Shown here piece by piece: positions 1-11,872 of a stretch of DNA of 64,000 bases. Each line of letters opens with the position of its first letter. Positions within the stretch are counted from its first letter, which is position 1. The translations under genes were made by a program, and so were the position numbers. Where the stretch lies: the NCBI GenBank assembly GCA_963693315.1, contig OY856188.1:223304996-223368995 (forward strand), read 5' to 3'. Source of the stretch: Diogma glabrata (taxonomy: Eukaryota; Arthropoda; Insecta; Diptera; Cylindrotomidae). The notes under the pieces were generated by a model. The model saw nothing but the letters and a program-made list of their open reading frames with translations, was not told the DNA's origin and did no database searches.

Positions 1-508
1 TTACAACATAAGTTTATTGATTTTTTTGAAAGTGCTAATGAATGAGCAGACGGCATGTTTGGCTGTATTTCTGAGTTCTTAAAACTTTAAGTTTAAGTTT
101 TTCGAGTGTTACCGCATTGGAGGCTAATAACATCAATGCAAATTTGTATGCTATTATTCATTATAAATAAATAAATTAGCATTACAGAAATAACGCCCAT
201 ACATTCATTCATACATTCATACTTACACCAAACCGAAACCGAATTGTTTTTAAAAAAATTTATTTTTAACTGAAAAATGAAGTGGCACAAATCCAACAAG
301 TTTTTTAGTTTTGAGACATTAGGGGTAGTGTGTCCTACTTTGAAACTTTGAAAACATTGCAACCCTGAGCATACAGGTATTTGAAATGCCCGCCCAAAAC
401 GACTGAAGGTTGGGGGGAGAGAGGGGTAGGATAAAGTGAGCCTGTACAAAAGCAGCAGAGCTCGTTCTGTTGTAGTACTTTCAAAAAATCAATAAACTTA
501 TGTTGTAA
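1..508. mobile_element. Terminal-inverted-repeat element, non-autonomous (MITE-like)
   Basis: Positions 1-36 and 474-508 are inverted copies of each other (inner core GTTTATTGATTTTTT; both ends begin TTACAACATAAG when read inward). The interior is about 440 bp with no recognisable transposase; the 118-codon minus-strand open frame inside resembles no family I know. The left end coincides with the window edge, so a target duplication cannot be tested. Superfamily is not assignable. Confidence 0.6.
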
Positions 509-2320
509 GCCAGTTACTCATAAGTAGTTAAGTAACTGTATAAGTAACTCATAAGTAGTAGTAGTTTTGTGTATTTACATATTCCTTCAAAATCGTTAGC
601 TTTCTGTAGCCAAAGGTTTTACTTTATAACAAAATTCGGTTCAGTCATTTTATTTTATTAATAATTCTAAGAACAGGTACTTTGTAATAAAAGTTATTTA
701 AAAAAACAGTGGTTTAACGGTGGGTTTATTTCAAAATTTAAACAATGGTGGTTTACCACCTGAATAAATCGTGCAATAAAGCATAGATATTCACATATGT
801 CAGCAATGTAAATTATTTGCTATTGTTACTAACCATTCGACATAAAGTTAAATAACCAGCTACAATTTTAATATAAGTAAAGGTGCAATAACAATTACTT
901 ATTTTACTAGCGCGTTTATTGAGAGAAATAGGTAGAAAAAAAATCTATTTTTTTCAGTGTAAGATATTGTATAACAGTTTGCCTAAAGTAGGACATTTTT
1001 ATAGTAAAGGAGGACGTAGGACATTCTTGCTCCAAAGTAGGACTGTCCTACCGAAAGTAAGACTGTCCTACCGAAAGTAGGACACGTAGCAACCCACGTA
1101 TGCTGTTTATAGTATGCTGTTAAATTTTAAACTTTGTAAATTTTTTTTTGTTTGAATACGTCACAGCATTTTTTATTTTTTACTTTATTCAATTTTAGCG
1201 TTGTTTCCAATAAGTAAATCATTCAACTTTATTTATTTTATACCAAAGAAAGTTTTTTCTTTAAAATATTATGAATTATTAACATAAATATGCTAAAAAA
1301 TTGAAAAAAGTTAAAAAAATCGACAAGTCCGAGATTCGAAATTTTTTTTTTCGGTTTTTCTCAATTTTAAGCTGCTAAATAACAATAAATCATTAAAATC
1401 GATATACCATTTGAAAGGAGACATCTTGACGAAAAAAATAAGCACTAGTACAACATCAAAATCCAAAAAAACATCAATAAAGTTGTTCGTCCAAGGTAGG
1501 GGTGTTCAGAAAAATGGTAAAATCTCGAAAAATATTTATTTTCCATAATTGAAAAAATTCATGCTTATTATGTGCAAATAATTACGTACTTTCACAAAGT
1601 TTCATTTAAATTAAATAATTTTCACGCGAAAAAAAAATAAAAAACAGAAAAATCGGTTTTTCATCATTTTCTCGCAAACTTTGAGGTTATGTCGAAAAAT
1701 GTTTGCAATAAAAGTTTTAGATTTTTTTTATTATCTACAACTTTTGTATGAAACACTTTTCTCTAGGAGGCCTCGTTTCGTTACAAATAACAAAAAACAG
1801 TTTTCACCCCTTACACAGCACCCCATTTCACTACTTCCCTTCATCTCAAGTTCGTTTTTTTTTTCGTTGTTTATGACCTCAACTATATATTCCAGCCGGC
1901 CGTTACCTGCTACTAATTTTTTTTATTTCAGCTATAAAAATCCATAACGGCTACAGCCTATTAGTACATATTCGGAATGAAAAGTACAGTGATCGAAATG
2001 ACGTCCCTGTCGCAAGATATCTGTTGATTTAAAATCTTTTTACGAGGAAAACCTTTAATTGCAATTCTGTAATTAAAGATTTTGTTTTATTGATTGTTAA
2101 TTTTATTTTCAAGATTGTTTTGAATTTCAATTGAACGATTGCTTCGCCTCTTCCCAATTTTTTGAGAATGAAGTTACACGTAAACGCTTTGGAGCCAACG
2201 TTATATGTTTTATTTTTATATAATTAACTTATTTTTATTTAAATTAACGTAAATTTTTATTTATTGTGCTTTTTACGTGATAATCGATCGAGAAAAACCT
2301 CTATTTTTTCAGTTGAAGTT
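509..2320. other. AT-rich non-coding stretch
   Basis: No supported gene. It holds short repeats such as the 20-bp tandem at 1034-1085 and many poly-A/T runs. The 88-codon plus-strand frame at 1681-1947 has low-complexity Phe/Ser composition and is not credible as a gene. Confidence 0.5.
1034..1085. repeat. 20-bp tandem repeat, about 2.5 copies
   Basis: Units start at 1034, 1054 and 1074 with the core AAAGTAGGACTGTCCTACCG. Each unit contains the short palindrome AGGACTGTCCT. Similar AGTAGGAC words occur just upstream (near 985-1020). Confidence 0.75.
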
Positions 2321-2331
2321 TTAAAGAAAAA

Positions 2332-2896
2332 ATGGCAGCAGAACGGTCAGGTGATGCGGGTCCGAATGGTTTTGACGAAAATAAATCGTCATGGCCGTTC
2401 TTTGATAGTATGTCGTTTATTAAGGATCAAATGAAATGTCGCGCTTCTTCCGGCAATTTAAAAAAAAAATAAAAATTGTGAATAGCGACACTACTTCATC
2501 ATGTTTTCAAGAAGAAATCGATTCGTTTGATGTAAGTTTAGATGATGAATCTAAAAGCCAATTGCAAACAAAATATTCTCCAAGGAGAAAACGGAATATC
2601 AACCAGAATTTGGAAATAATAAATATAGAAAAAAGAAAACTTGAACTACTTGAACCAAAAAGTAAGTTCAAAAATGAAAGATGCAAAGATCAAGCATTCT
2701 TTGAAACTTATTGCCGCATGTTAAGAAATTAGGGGCAGCACAAAAATTGCTTTTGAGGATGGAAATGCAGAAGCTTGTTCATCGACTCGACTTCTACAAG
2801 TTCGCCTTCAACTTCACAGGATTTTCGACCGATATCCACCCCACTGTCATCATCCAACTCTGGATGCTCTGTATAGTAAATTTCACCAGGCAGTGA
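2332..2896 (+). pseudogene. MADF/BESS-domain protein remnant (frameshifted)
   Basis: An ATG at 2332 opens a frame containing WPFFDSMSFIKDQMK and ending at a stop near 2472. Similarity resumes in a second frame with basic and acidic residues to about 2700, then moves to a third frame with LLPHVKKLGAAQKLLLRMEM. That last stretch matches the C-terminal BESS motif of MADF-BESS proteins, which are often associated with PIF/Harbinger transposons or derived from them. Two frame changes and an early stop show it is broken. An N-terminal MADF domain is not seen. Whether it is a dead host gene or a transposon accessory ORF is open; the transposon origin seems more likely given the surroundings. Confidence 0.6.
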
Positions 2897-3393
2897 TTAT
2901 GAAAAAAGTTTAACACATCACCATACAATGCGTCAGATAACGGATACGTCAATACCATTAGAAAATCAAACGGCCATAACAATTCTTAACTATGATGTTT
3001 ACATAGAAACCTCCTGCATCATATACAAATATGGTTGATGAAAAGAACATATAAAAGACATATTTAATAGACAGAAGGACAAATCAAGCCCTGCAAACAT
3101 CGTATTCAGTAGATGAAAATGGGCGTCAAAACTCCCAAATTACATATGTAGTAGATGGCATTAAAAAATTACAAGATTTGTAAAAATTAATCTCATACTT
3201 TCATCATATTTTAAACTAACTAACTAATTTGAATTGCATACATTTTTTTTGGAAAATAAAATTTAGTATAAAAGAATTAAAGAAGTAAATAAAGAATTAT
3301 TTATTTAAATTTTTATTTCATTTAAATTCAACAAAAGTAAGTTAAAATGTTAAATAAAACATAAGGTATTTAATTTAATTTGACTTTGGATAG

Positions 3394-3660
3394 GACCGAT
3401 AGTAAAGCTATTGGCCTATAATTTAAGATATCGGATTTTGGTCCGTTTTTGGGGACGGGCTGGACATTTGCCAACTTCCAGCACGAGGGAAATATACCAG
3501 ATTTGTAGGATTGGTAGAATATTTTAGTCAAAGTTGGAACAAGTTCTTTGGAAAAGGTTTTTAAAATAATGGGTGAAATATTGTCCGTTCCTGAGGCTTT
3601 GTTGATGTTTAACCCCTTTAAAAGTTTAGTGACTATTCTGGGTTTGAAGTGAAGTTCATT
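3394..3660 (-). pseudogene. LINE family 1, reverse-transcriptase N-terminal fragment
   Basis: The minus strand reads through a typical non-LTR RT start: ASGTDNISP, then CWKLANVQPVPKNG, then LNYRPIALLS. It is about 90 codons with no element ends. The same stretch occurs in the longer copy ending near 32460. The linker region that should lie just upstream is found at 4905-5328 on the same strand, so an approximately 1.2-kb insertion or rearrangement separates the two. Confidence 0.7.
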
Positions 3661-4904
3661 CTGTAACGCGGGATATTTTTTTTATTAGAAACATTGAGTT
3701 TCAAATCAAATCAAAATTATTTGTGGTGTCGTTTTCAATCAGGAACTGAATTTTTATATTATCGTATTTCATTCAATAAAAATAAAAGGCAAATTTTGTA
3801 ATTATAGTAAAATAATAATTGTTTCTGTTTTAACGTAAAATTAAAAATACGGTATTATATAAAGATGGATTTAATTTTATTTCATAAAGATCACATTGTT
3901 TACGTAAATTTAATTGTTGTATTGATCATATATATTGTATTAGTTGTAATTAGTATAAAATAAAATAATTCAAAAATAAAAGAAAAACAAATAAATTGAA
4001 AGACGAAATAATTAAAACCAATACATGGTACATCTATATATACATTCATATACACCAGCTGATATTTTGTAAATCTGATTAAAAAAATGTAAAGTGGAAA
4101 TCGATAAAGAAGAATATCAAATGCCTGTAGGAATAAAAGTTTTAAAGAAAAACAACATCTACCTTAACCCTATCTGATAATTTCAATAAAAATAAAGGGA
4201 AATTATATATTAGAACAGAAAATGTCTGGAATATTTTATGTGTACATCATGCAAGACATGATTATAAAATCTTGCCGGAAATAATGGATTGGGGAAATTA
4301 GGAAACGAGACTATAAATAAAATTGATGATGGAGTGAAGAGTCTCTTTAAGTTTGGAAAATCGAAGAAGAAACATCTCTGGTGCTAAATTGGGGAGAACC
4401 ATCACCAAGGAAAAATTGGGACACAAGCCGCACCAAGCCAAACAAGTTGGAATTAGAGCCAGGAAATATTGAGGAACAGCTGGGATTGAAGTACAAAGGG
4501 TGAGAAACGATTGGAATCAAAATAATAAAAATATTTTATTTTGTATAATTATCTATGTATATATGCCTAATAATAATTAATTATAATGTCTTAATCAAAT
4601 ATTTGGAAATTTATTTATTTATTTATTTATTATTTATTATTTTAATTAAATTTTTAGTTGCTTTTGGGAATGGTTGAATGAAGGTTTGGGCGGTATTGTA
4701 AGGGGATTTTCTTCGATTCTGAGACAATTAGTGATTGTGTGTTATGTGGTTACCAGTTATAATTGTGTTAGTGTTAGTATAAGAGAAACAAAGGAAATTG
4801 AGGTAAGGAAATGCACTGCAAGGCTCCATCCCTCCACCAAAACAAAATTAATATCGCGTGGCCAAAGGGCAACGTTATAATTCATATTAACTCCTGAAGA
4901 CTGG
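3661..4904. other. Non-coding insert splitting LINE family 1 fragments
   Basis: AT-rich sequence with an ATTT simple repeat near 4610-4640. It interrupts the LINE region that should link 4905-5328 to 3394-3660. I see no terminal repeats or coding region that identify it. Confidence 0.4.
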
Positions 4905-5328
4905 ATTTAGGGTATTTCCTTAGGAGTTTCCAAAACAGTGGAGTTCAGAGCAAAGCGTTCAGCGAACAAGTAGCTTTTCCTGCGGGATCATTGAATCACC
5001 ATCAATAATAGAGGGAATAGAAAATTTTGTACCAGAATTTAAAGAATTAATGGCACTGTAGAAACTCTTGTCAGAAACAGACATAGATGTAAGTTTTGAG
5101 GCTTTCGTTCTGTCAATTTTAGACTCTTCGTTTGAGATAATCTGGTTAGATATTTTGTTGGCCTTTAGATATTGGGATCGATTAGTGGGAGTTTTGTTAT
5201 GAATCCAAATATTAAATGATCTACGTTTGTTTCTAAGTGCCGTTTTGGCAGCTTTCGAATACAATTATTTTTGTTTGGGTTTTACTATGGAGAAAGGGAC
5301 AAATTTATTGATAGCAAATTGGATCTAA
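4905..5328 (-). pseudogene. LINE family 1, endonuclease-RT linker fragment
   Basis: The minus-strand frame 5264-4959 carries the basic linker (SKAAKTALRNKRRSFNIW) and the segment leading into the RT (SFYSAINSLNSGTKFSIPSI), as in insect non-LTR elements. In-frame identity is lost by a frame change near 4960, after which LFAERFALNSTVLETPKE is readable, again typical of these elements. It is non-functional. Confidence 0.65.
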
Positions 5329-5766
5329 AATTCCTTCAGAAAAAATTTTTTGTGTTTCGTGTCAGGATTCCAATTACATTCATCAGAGACACATTTTCAA
5401 ATCCCGTGTGTCTTACACAACTTAGCCACAGCGGCCGATGACGAACCATATTTTAATTTTTGGATGTTCAGGTAATTTCTAAATTGAAACTTCATCTTTT
5501 TTCATATAACTTAAGTTGAATTTTTCAACTATGATTACATATTAGAAATTGCATTTCTTTGGGATTTTAAGTAAATATGAAAAATGAAATGAAGTTTCAA
5601 TTTAGAAATTACCTGAACATTAAAAAATTAAAATATGGTTCGTCATCGGCCGCTGTGCGCTGTGGCTAAGTTGTGTAAGACACACGGGATTTGAACATGT
5701 GTCTCTGATGAATGTAGTTCGAATCCTGACACGAAACACAAAAAATTTTTTCTGAAGGAATTTTAG
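5325..5766. repeat. Large foldback repeat containing tRNA-like (SINE-type) sequences
   Basis: The left arm, about 5325-5512, is repeated in inverse orientation at about 5572-5766, with a loop of about 60 bp. Outer ends are CTAAAATTCCTTCAGA and its complement. Each arm holds a tRNA-like block: on the plus strand at 5641-5740, a region with CGGCCG...GGCTAAG (A-box-like) and GTTCGAATCCTGACAC (B-box-like). The right arm differs by a 7-bp tandem duplication of the GCGCTGT type. It looks like two head-to-head copies of one tRNA-derived SINE. It is not a functional tRNA: the cloverleaf is incomplete. Confidence 0.65.
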
Positions 5767-6313
5767 AGAAAAATGAAAAAGTTATTTCGAATTGCAAAAT
5801 TCAAGTGATTTCCAATATGTACTTAAGCTTAATTGCTCATAAAAAACCATCCAAATTTAAAAATTCCCCTAAAATTGTCTATATTTCCTAACCAAAAATA
5901 TAGCAATAAATTGACTTTACGTCAGATATTAAGTTTCGCATTGATTGACAACAATCAATAATGACTTTACACTCGTGACTTGGGATGTTGATTAGAATGT
6001 TGACTTAGATGTTGACAAAATATTCTCTCATCCTATGAATTCACACATCGTAATATCTAGAAATTTAATACAAAAAATCCCAAGGCCGCTTTATATGTTT
6101 AATTTTGGTTTTTGGTTAAGAAATTGGTATGATTCAAAATTCTTCAGCTTTAACACGGGTTTGATATAAGTAGTTGTATCCTTTCCAGCATATTAGGTGT
6201 GTTTTTGTATATTCTGTGAGACTCGAGTTATAAAAAATATGTGTGTTAGTATGCCGACCAAGTGATAAGCCTCACCTAACATGCGATACTGACGAGAAGA
6301 GCATCTTAATTAA
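5767..6313. other. Non-coding, nothing recognised
   Basis: AT-rich sequence between two mobile elements. No coding or repeat structure could be supported. Confidence 0.4.
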
Positions 6314-6322
6314 GGGTGTGAT

Positions 6323-7396
6323 TAGGGTTTCTAATCCGGATATCCGGATATCGAATTATCCGGATTATTCGACATATCTTGACTATTCGATTATCCGGAT
6401 ACTTTTTCGCAACTATCCGAATATTAAAAACCCTTTATTTTGTAAAAAAATAGTCAAATTGCGTTGAAAGTTCAAATAACTATTAACTTGCGTTGCAAAG
6501 TTTATTAGTGCAGTGAAGTGACTACAAGTTTTAAAAATTTATTTACAACTTTAATGTTTTGAAAACTGTAATCATTGAATATTTTATGAAACACTTCGTG
6601 AATCTGCAGTGTAAAGATATTTTACTAATATTTATTTAATGCTATATTAATTTAAAAAAAATAATGTTTTATAAACTTAAGCCCTGTCAATAAAATCTGA
6701 AGTGTTGGCTATTTTTTTAAAGTTTATGAGAGCTGTACTTCTAAATTATGACTCTGGGGAAATCACTAATGGAATTACTATTCAAAGTGAAGATGAAGAA
6801 AGTCTAAGTAGTGAAGTTTGTATAAGAAATCGTGACTGCAGAAAGTACTTGAGAATGCTATTGCTTTAATTACTCATGTTGAGAAGCAGAATGAAAAAGT
6901 TCCATATTGCTGAAAAAAGATTTCATTTATTTAAATAATTATAAAAAACGGAGGGCAATTTAAATATTCTATATTGCGTATTATTACCAATAAAACCTAC
7001 ATCGACTGCAACGGAGCGGGTATTTTCAATTGCTGGTCTTACCAAGACAAAAATTAGACTCGACTTAATTTCGAGACATTGTAATAATTAATTAATTAAT
7101 GCAATAATTTTTCTAAAATATGTATGTTTATAAATGCATCAATAACTTCATTAATTTAATTTAATTTATCAATAATTTAATTTTTTTATTATTATTATTT
7201 ATGATTTGTTACTATTTTTGTTATTTTGTGACTATGTATAAAAATTAATAATATAGATACACGAAAAATATACATAAATGATTTAAATACCGCAAAGTAA
7301 ACAACAAGTTTTATTTATTGTTTAATTATCCGGATAATTTATTGTTTATGTATTCGATATCCGGATAATCAAATAGGTCGGATATTAGAAACCCTA
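6323..7396 (+). mobile_element. hAT-superfamily element with decayed transposase
   Basis: Ends are TAGGGTTTCTAAT (6323) and its exact complement (to 7396). They are flanked by the direct repeat GGGTGTGAT at 6314-6322 and 7397-7405, which fits the 8-bp hAT target duplication plus one matching base. Both subterminal regions carry repeated palindromic ATCCGGAT words, likely transposase binding sites. Within, about 6965-7085 (+) reads PTSTATERVFSIAG, the conserved start of the hAT C-terminal dimerisation region. The rest of the transposase is missing or unreadable, so the element is non-autonomous. Restoring one GGGTGTGAT gives the empty site. Confidence 0.88.
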
Positions 7397-7405
7397 GGGT
7401 GTGAT

Positions 7406-8390
7406 CGTCATGTTGGTATAGGCTAGGTAGTCTTACAATGCTTCTTCGAAGAAGACAACCGAGATAAATACCAAATATAAAGGACAAATTTTAAGTACAC
7501 TAATTTTCCATGAATCATCAGCAAGTTCAATAAAAAATACAAAATGTTTTTCGTTTAAATATCTCTCAGTGTATACATTACATATACATTTTATTTTCAT
7601 TATATTTAACATAAAATAATTTATTTATTCAAAAAATTTTTTAAATATTTGAAATGAACACGTTCTTTTAATCTGATATGTTTAGGATTTTAATTAAAAT
7701 TAAGTCTCACAGAAGTTAATTACTGTTAAGTGTATACTATCCTAGATATTTTATGAGTTTATACATATAAGCTTAGCTAAAGAAGCGTGAGTTTAACATG
7801 CTTTGATTGGTTCTTTCAAATGTGTATAAATATATGATCACAGAAAAGTCATTATAATTTTACTTTATTATATAGTACATATATGTATATTGATGGTAGT
7901 CATTCCGCGCTTTAACTTTTCATAGTTCAACAAACATATTTATACAAAATATTTTCTTTAATAAAAAGACAAATCTAACTACAGATTAATGGACAAGAGT
8001 TACTGTGCGGGCAATCAATTGAAATAATTTTATTTATATATTTCAAGTGAAGAAAAATAACATATACATACAAACGTTCATTTGGTTTATCGTTAATTTC
8101 GAATTAAAATTATTAGCGTGCAATGTGTAATTTTTGTTTTACAATTATAACAATTAAATTTTGAATTCATTTTTAATAATTATTTTTCATAAGTTATATT
8201 ATAATATTTATTTGTAAAGGTGCACTATATAGTATAATTAAAATTCATTTAAAATAATTTTCAAAATCAGAATGTTCAGATGACATTTTTGATCGACGGA
8301 ATTTTTCATGGTTTAAGTATTGCTATCAACATAAGATTATATTAAAAAAGATTGTAATTGTCTATTTTAAATTTACATACTTGGTAGTTG
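7406..8390. other. Non-coding, nothing recognised
   Basis: AT-rich sequence between the hAT relic and the solo LTR. No gene or repeat could be supported. Confidence 0.4.
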
Positions 8391-8394
8391 GTAT

Positions 8395-9028
8395 TGTTAC
8401 GATTACAGAAAAATCCAGACGATTACAGTCACTTCCACAAAAATCAAATCAACAAAAACACAACCACAAATTAATGAAATGAATAGTGTTGTTGTTGTAT
8501 TGTTAGAACTTGTGTCAACATAATATTATTTTATGAATCAAATCATCATAACGTAAAATAATCGAATTCTAGTCTTTTCTCAAGGTTTCTAAAAAGTTAC
8601 CTCGAATTATCGAGATTATGCAGAATCGTATAAAAGGAGAGATGTCTTGCAAGACTAAATTAGTTTTATGTTAAACCTGCGACGGCAAAGTTAAAATTAT
8701 AAAAGTGATTTTTAAATAAGTTTTTGTGAATAAAGTTTTAAGTGTTATTGAGTAGAAATATTTTGTGTATTATTTTGAACGTTCTGTTACTGGAAATTTC
8801 TACAATCAACCGTTGGAGTTTCTGAAGCTGTTGAAAAAATATTCTAGTTAGGAATATTGTTTGCTGTATTGTTTTCTGTTGTTGTGGAACAGTTAAGGAG
8901 TTAAATACTTAATAAAATCTGGTGTTTGTGCTTATTAATCAGTGATCGAACTCAGAAGAGTTTTGGAAATTACGTTTATCGAATTGTGAGTTAGGCCAAT
9001 TCGAAGGAAGGTTTAAAAAAACGTAACA
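8395..9028 (+). mobile_element. Solo LTR of an LTR retrotransposon
   Basis: 634 bp starting TGTTAC and ending GTAACA, flanked by the 4-bp direct repeat GTAT (8391-8394 and 9029-9032). It contains a strong TATA box (TATAAAAG, 8629-8636) and, about 100 bp further on, AATAAA (8729-8734), as expected for the U3-R-U5 layout. No internal retroviral genes are attached, so it is a recombinational remnant. The 4-bp duplication fits a Ty3/gypsy-type element. A partial inverted relative lies at 62511-63075. Confidence 0.88.
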
Positions 9029-9032
9029 GTAT

Positions 9033-11626
9033 GATAAACTATAGAGGATAAGAATAAATTCAGTTGTTTCAGACTTGAACGTTAAAGTTGTTGCATATCG
9101 TTAAAACAAGCTGATATTACAAAATTGTTAATAACAAACAAACGGCATTTATGTTGGATAGTCATAGGTTTCTTGGGTTGGGTCTTTTAAAGCGTTTTGA
9201 ACGACTGTCATAATAAGCCAGCTTTAAAAGTCAACTTTACTTCTCACTATCTGGATAAGATTTCTAATCAGCCAGCATAAGATTATTTTGTTTGGTCGAT
9301 CAAGATATGTTATAGATACGCATTTTTGCTAGCGTTATTGGTTAGTATGAGTTCCATTTGTTGGAGTAAATCTTGTACCTTTTTTGAATAGCAAGATGTA
9401 ATTGCTTGATGTCATGTATAGGGATTGAATGGCCTCTAGCCATTATTTAGGCGTACTGACTGACTAAAATAGGTTTAGAAACACCTTCAATGGAGTTTAC
9501 CGAAGTAGTTATCGCAACTTCTTTTAATTTTAGCTTGCCAGATAAACGTAAACCAACTTTGTTTTACTCGTAATCATGAAGTTTTGACGCAGCAAATTTT
9601 AATTTCTGCCGTCACCTTAGTTCTACCTAGTGAACGCTAGCATAATTAGGTGATGTAGTGGTAAGATAACATAAATAACACTTATATTCAATGATACGTG
9701 GTACTAATTTTTCAATGTGTGACATAATTTGCAATTTCTCCCGTCCTCCCTTCGCCCCTTTCAATATTCGAAAAATTGTCATCTTATTAGCAACACTCAA
9801 ACCATTTTATTAGCAACATTCCAACTTTAATCTTTCAGTACTACTTTTATTTAGTTATTTAGATTTAAAACAAATAAATTAACAACTTTAAATTTGTCTA
9901 ATAAATAAATTTTCACTAATTTTAAAAAATTTTGTTCACATTGTAATAAAAGCGCCAACCATTTATCGGTGAAATAAAATTTTAACAATAAAACATCAAC
10001 AATTTCTTATGCAATTTTTCTTATCAAATAATTTGTCATTATAAATAATTAATATAGCTATAATAATTTTTCTTTTAAATTAATTGTTAAATATTGCTAC
10101 TACACGCAAATAAAAGATTTCTTTTAAAATTTTTTTATTTAACAAATACATGTAAGTCTTTCGCATCAAAGATTTAAAATAAATAACATTGGTTTTGTTT
10201 CACTTTCAAAAGATAATAAATGTTTTAACATAATTATAATCCAACTACAAAATTTGTTTACTAAAATAATATATCAACTATACTAAGATTTTTAATCTTT
10301 TTAAATTGTTGTATATTTTTTAATTTACTTAATGATATGTATTTGTTTCTTTTTATAATACTAACATTTATATAATATATTCATCGGTAACATTAATTGA
10401 TATGTTTCGAAATACTGTTTTCAATAGGATTTCTGTTGCATTTAAAGGCATCATTCAATATATTTAATAAAATTAAATTTTAACTCTTTTGTATTCTTAA
10501 CTAAATAATTTTCTAGAATTATAAATAAGATAAAATTTTTAAATTGAGCCTTGAGGTTTAATTCATTTTTTTTCGTTGGAAGGAACTGAATATTAATAAT
10601 ATCAGGGCGATGTCGGCATAAACAAGATATATTTGGGAATATATTATATTGTGAGTAGTTAATGAATTCACGCTATAATAGTAAACTATTTGCCAGAGAT
10701 CAAAGGAGTAAGGTAAACAGAAACGAATAGTTTTTGTAACCTTAACATCGATGCTTTATGTAAAACATAAACTGTGATCTAATCCTTCAACATAGATGAA
10801 AATATTTATTTACGACAAAAGATTAAGCCATGATTATATTTTTTTAAAGAATAGATTATTTTTAAATCACCAAAAATTATTTTGAGGATTAACTTAGTAA
10901 TTTCAGATAAGAACAGGGAAATGTAACGATTGGACATTTAAATGTTGTTTATAAAAAACTATGACTGTGTATAATTTAAAGCAATGATTTTATCAATGGA
11001 ACATCAATACAAGTGGCAAAAAATAAAAAAATATTTAAAAATTCTAATTAAGGCTTTTATATAATCTCTAATTGCATAAATTTAGGATAAAGATTTTTTT
11101 CAATTAGGATAAAGATAGACAATAATTATAACCCCACGACAGCCGTTGAAAAGTAGAGTCGTAGATCCACTACCATGTTAACTTAAAACGATCTGAAAAC
11201 AAATTTTAAAACTTTAGGCAGCTAAATTTGACACCTTGAATTAGACACCTTGAATTTTAGCAGAACATAACTAATTTAATGAAATGAAAAATCTAAATAA
11301 AAAATGAATTAAACCTGAATCTCATTCAGTTCCATAAACATAAAAATACATTTTCCACAAAACTAAGTAATATTAATTTTTTTTATCTATAAGGATGCTA
11401 ACCTAATTGGTGGTATAGATTTTAGATGTAAAATATCTACCTAATTTTAATTTATACAAACGCCAATACAAAGTCTTGATTTTGAGTAATTTTATGATTT
11501 TGAATGAATTTGTTCAACATGTAACATCTGTAATTGAAATTTTATCAAATTGAAAATGTGAACAATCATCAGTGTACAAAACCCAAATATATATTATTTT
11601 GTTGAAGTAAAAGTTCTTGAAAATCA
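9033..11626. other. AT-rich flank downstream of ChAT
   Basis: 2.6 kb without open reading frames of note or recognisable repeats. It follows the 3' end of ChAT and may include part of its 3' untranslated region. Confidence 0.45.
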
Positions 11627-11632
11627 TTTATT
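11627..11632 (-). terminator. Candidate ChAT polyadenylation signal
   Basis: AATAAA on the minus strand, 43 bases beyond the ChAT stop codon. Insect ChAT transcripts often have long 3' UTRs and other AATAAA words occur further on, so use of this site is uncertain. Confidence 0.3.
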
Positions 11633-11674
11633 TCAATCGGTTTCCAAATCAAATCTAAATTGAAATTTTTCTAT

Positions 11675-11872
11675 TTATGTTGACAATAGATCTTTCATAA
11701 TATCTAAAGAATCCTGTAACGACTTAGCATAACGTGATGCGCTTGTATTTTCGCACGAATAAAATGCGGATACGCAAAAAACTATTTCATCCGGTCTTGG
11801 ATTATATGAGCAGCCGTATCCCTTTGGTGTAACTGGTCCGTATCCCATAAAGCTATCTGTGGTGCATGGTAC
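11675..11872 (-). CDS. ChAT: ChAT last coding exon
   Basis: 66 codons including the stop. The exon begins after the acceptor TTTATTAG in phase 0 and reads VPCTTDSFMGYGPVTPKGYG, then the C-terminal stretch with SAFYSCENTSASRYAKSL. This Gly/Pro-rich turn and the following helix are typical of the end of choline/carnitine acyltransferases. The segment was too short to appear as a long open frame and was found by matching the family C terminus. Confidence 0.95.
   Translation of the reverse strand, partial: VPCTTDSFMGYGPVTPKGYGCSYNPRPDEIVFCVSAFYSCENTSASRYAKSLQDSLDIMKDLLST

Noticed and set aside
93..449. 118-codon minus-strand frame within the first TIR element
   Set aside because: No family resemblance and low-complexity content; it is treated as non-coding interior of the element.
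5641..5740. Functional tRNA gene
   Set aside because: Only the A- and B-box-like words and short terminal complementarity fit; a full cloverleaf with anticodon arm cannot be drawn, and the block is duplicated inverted as in a SINE.
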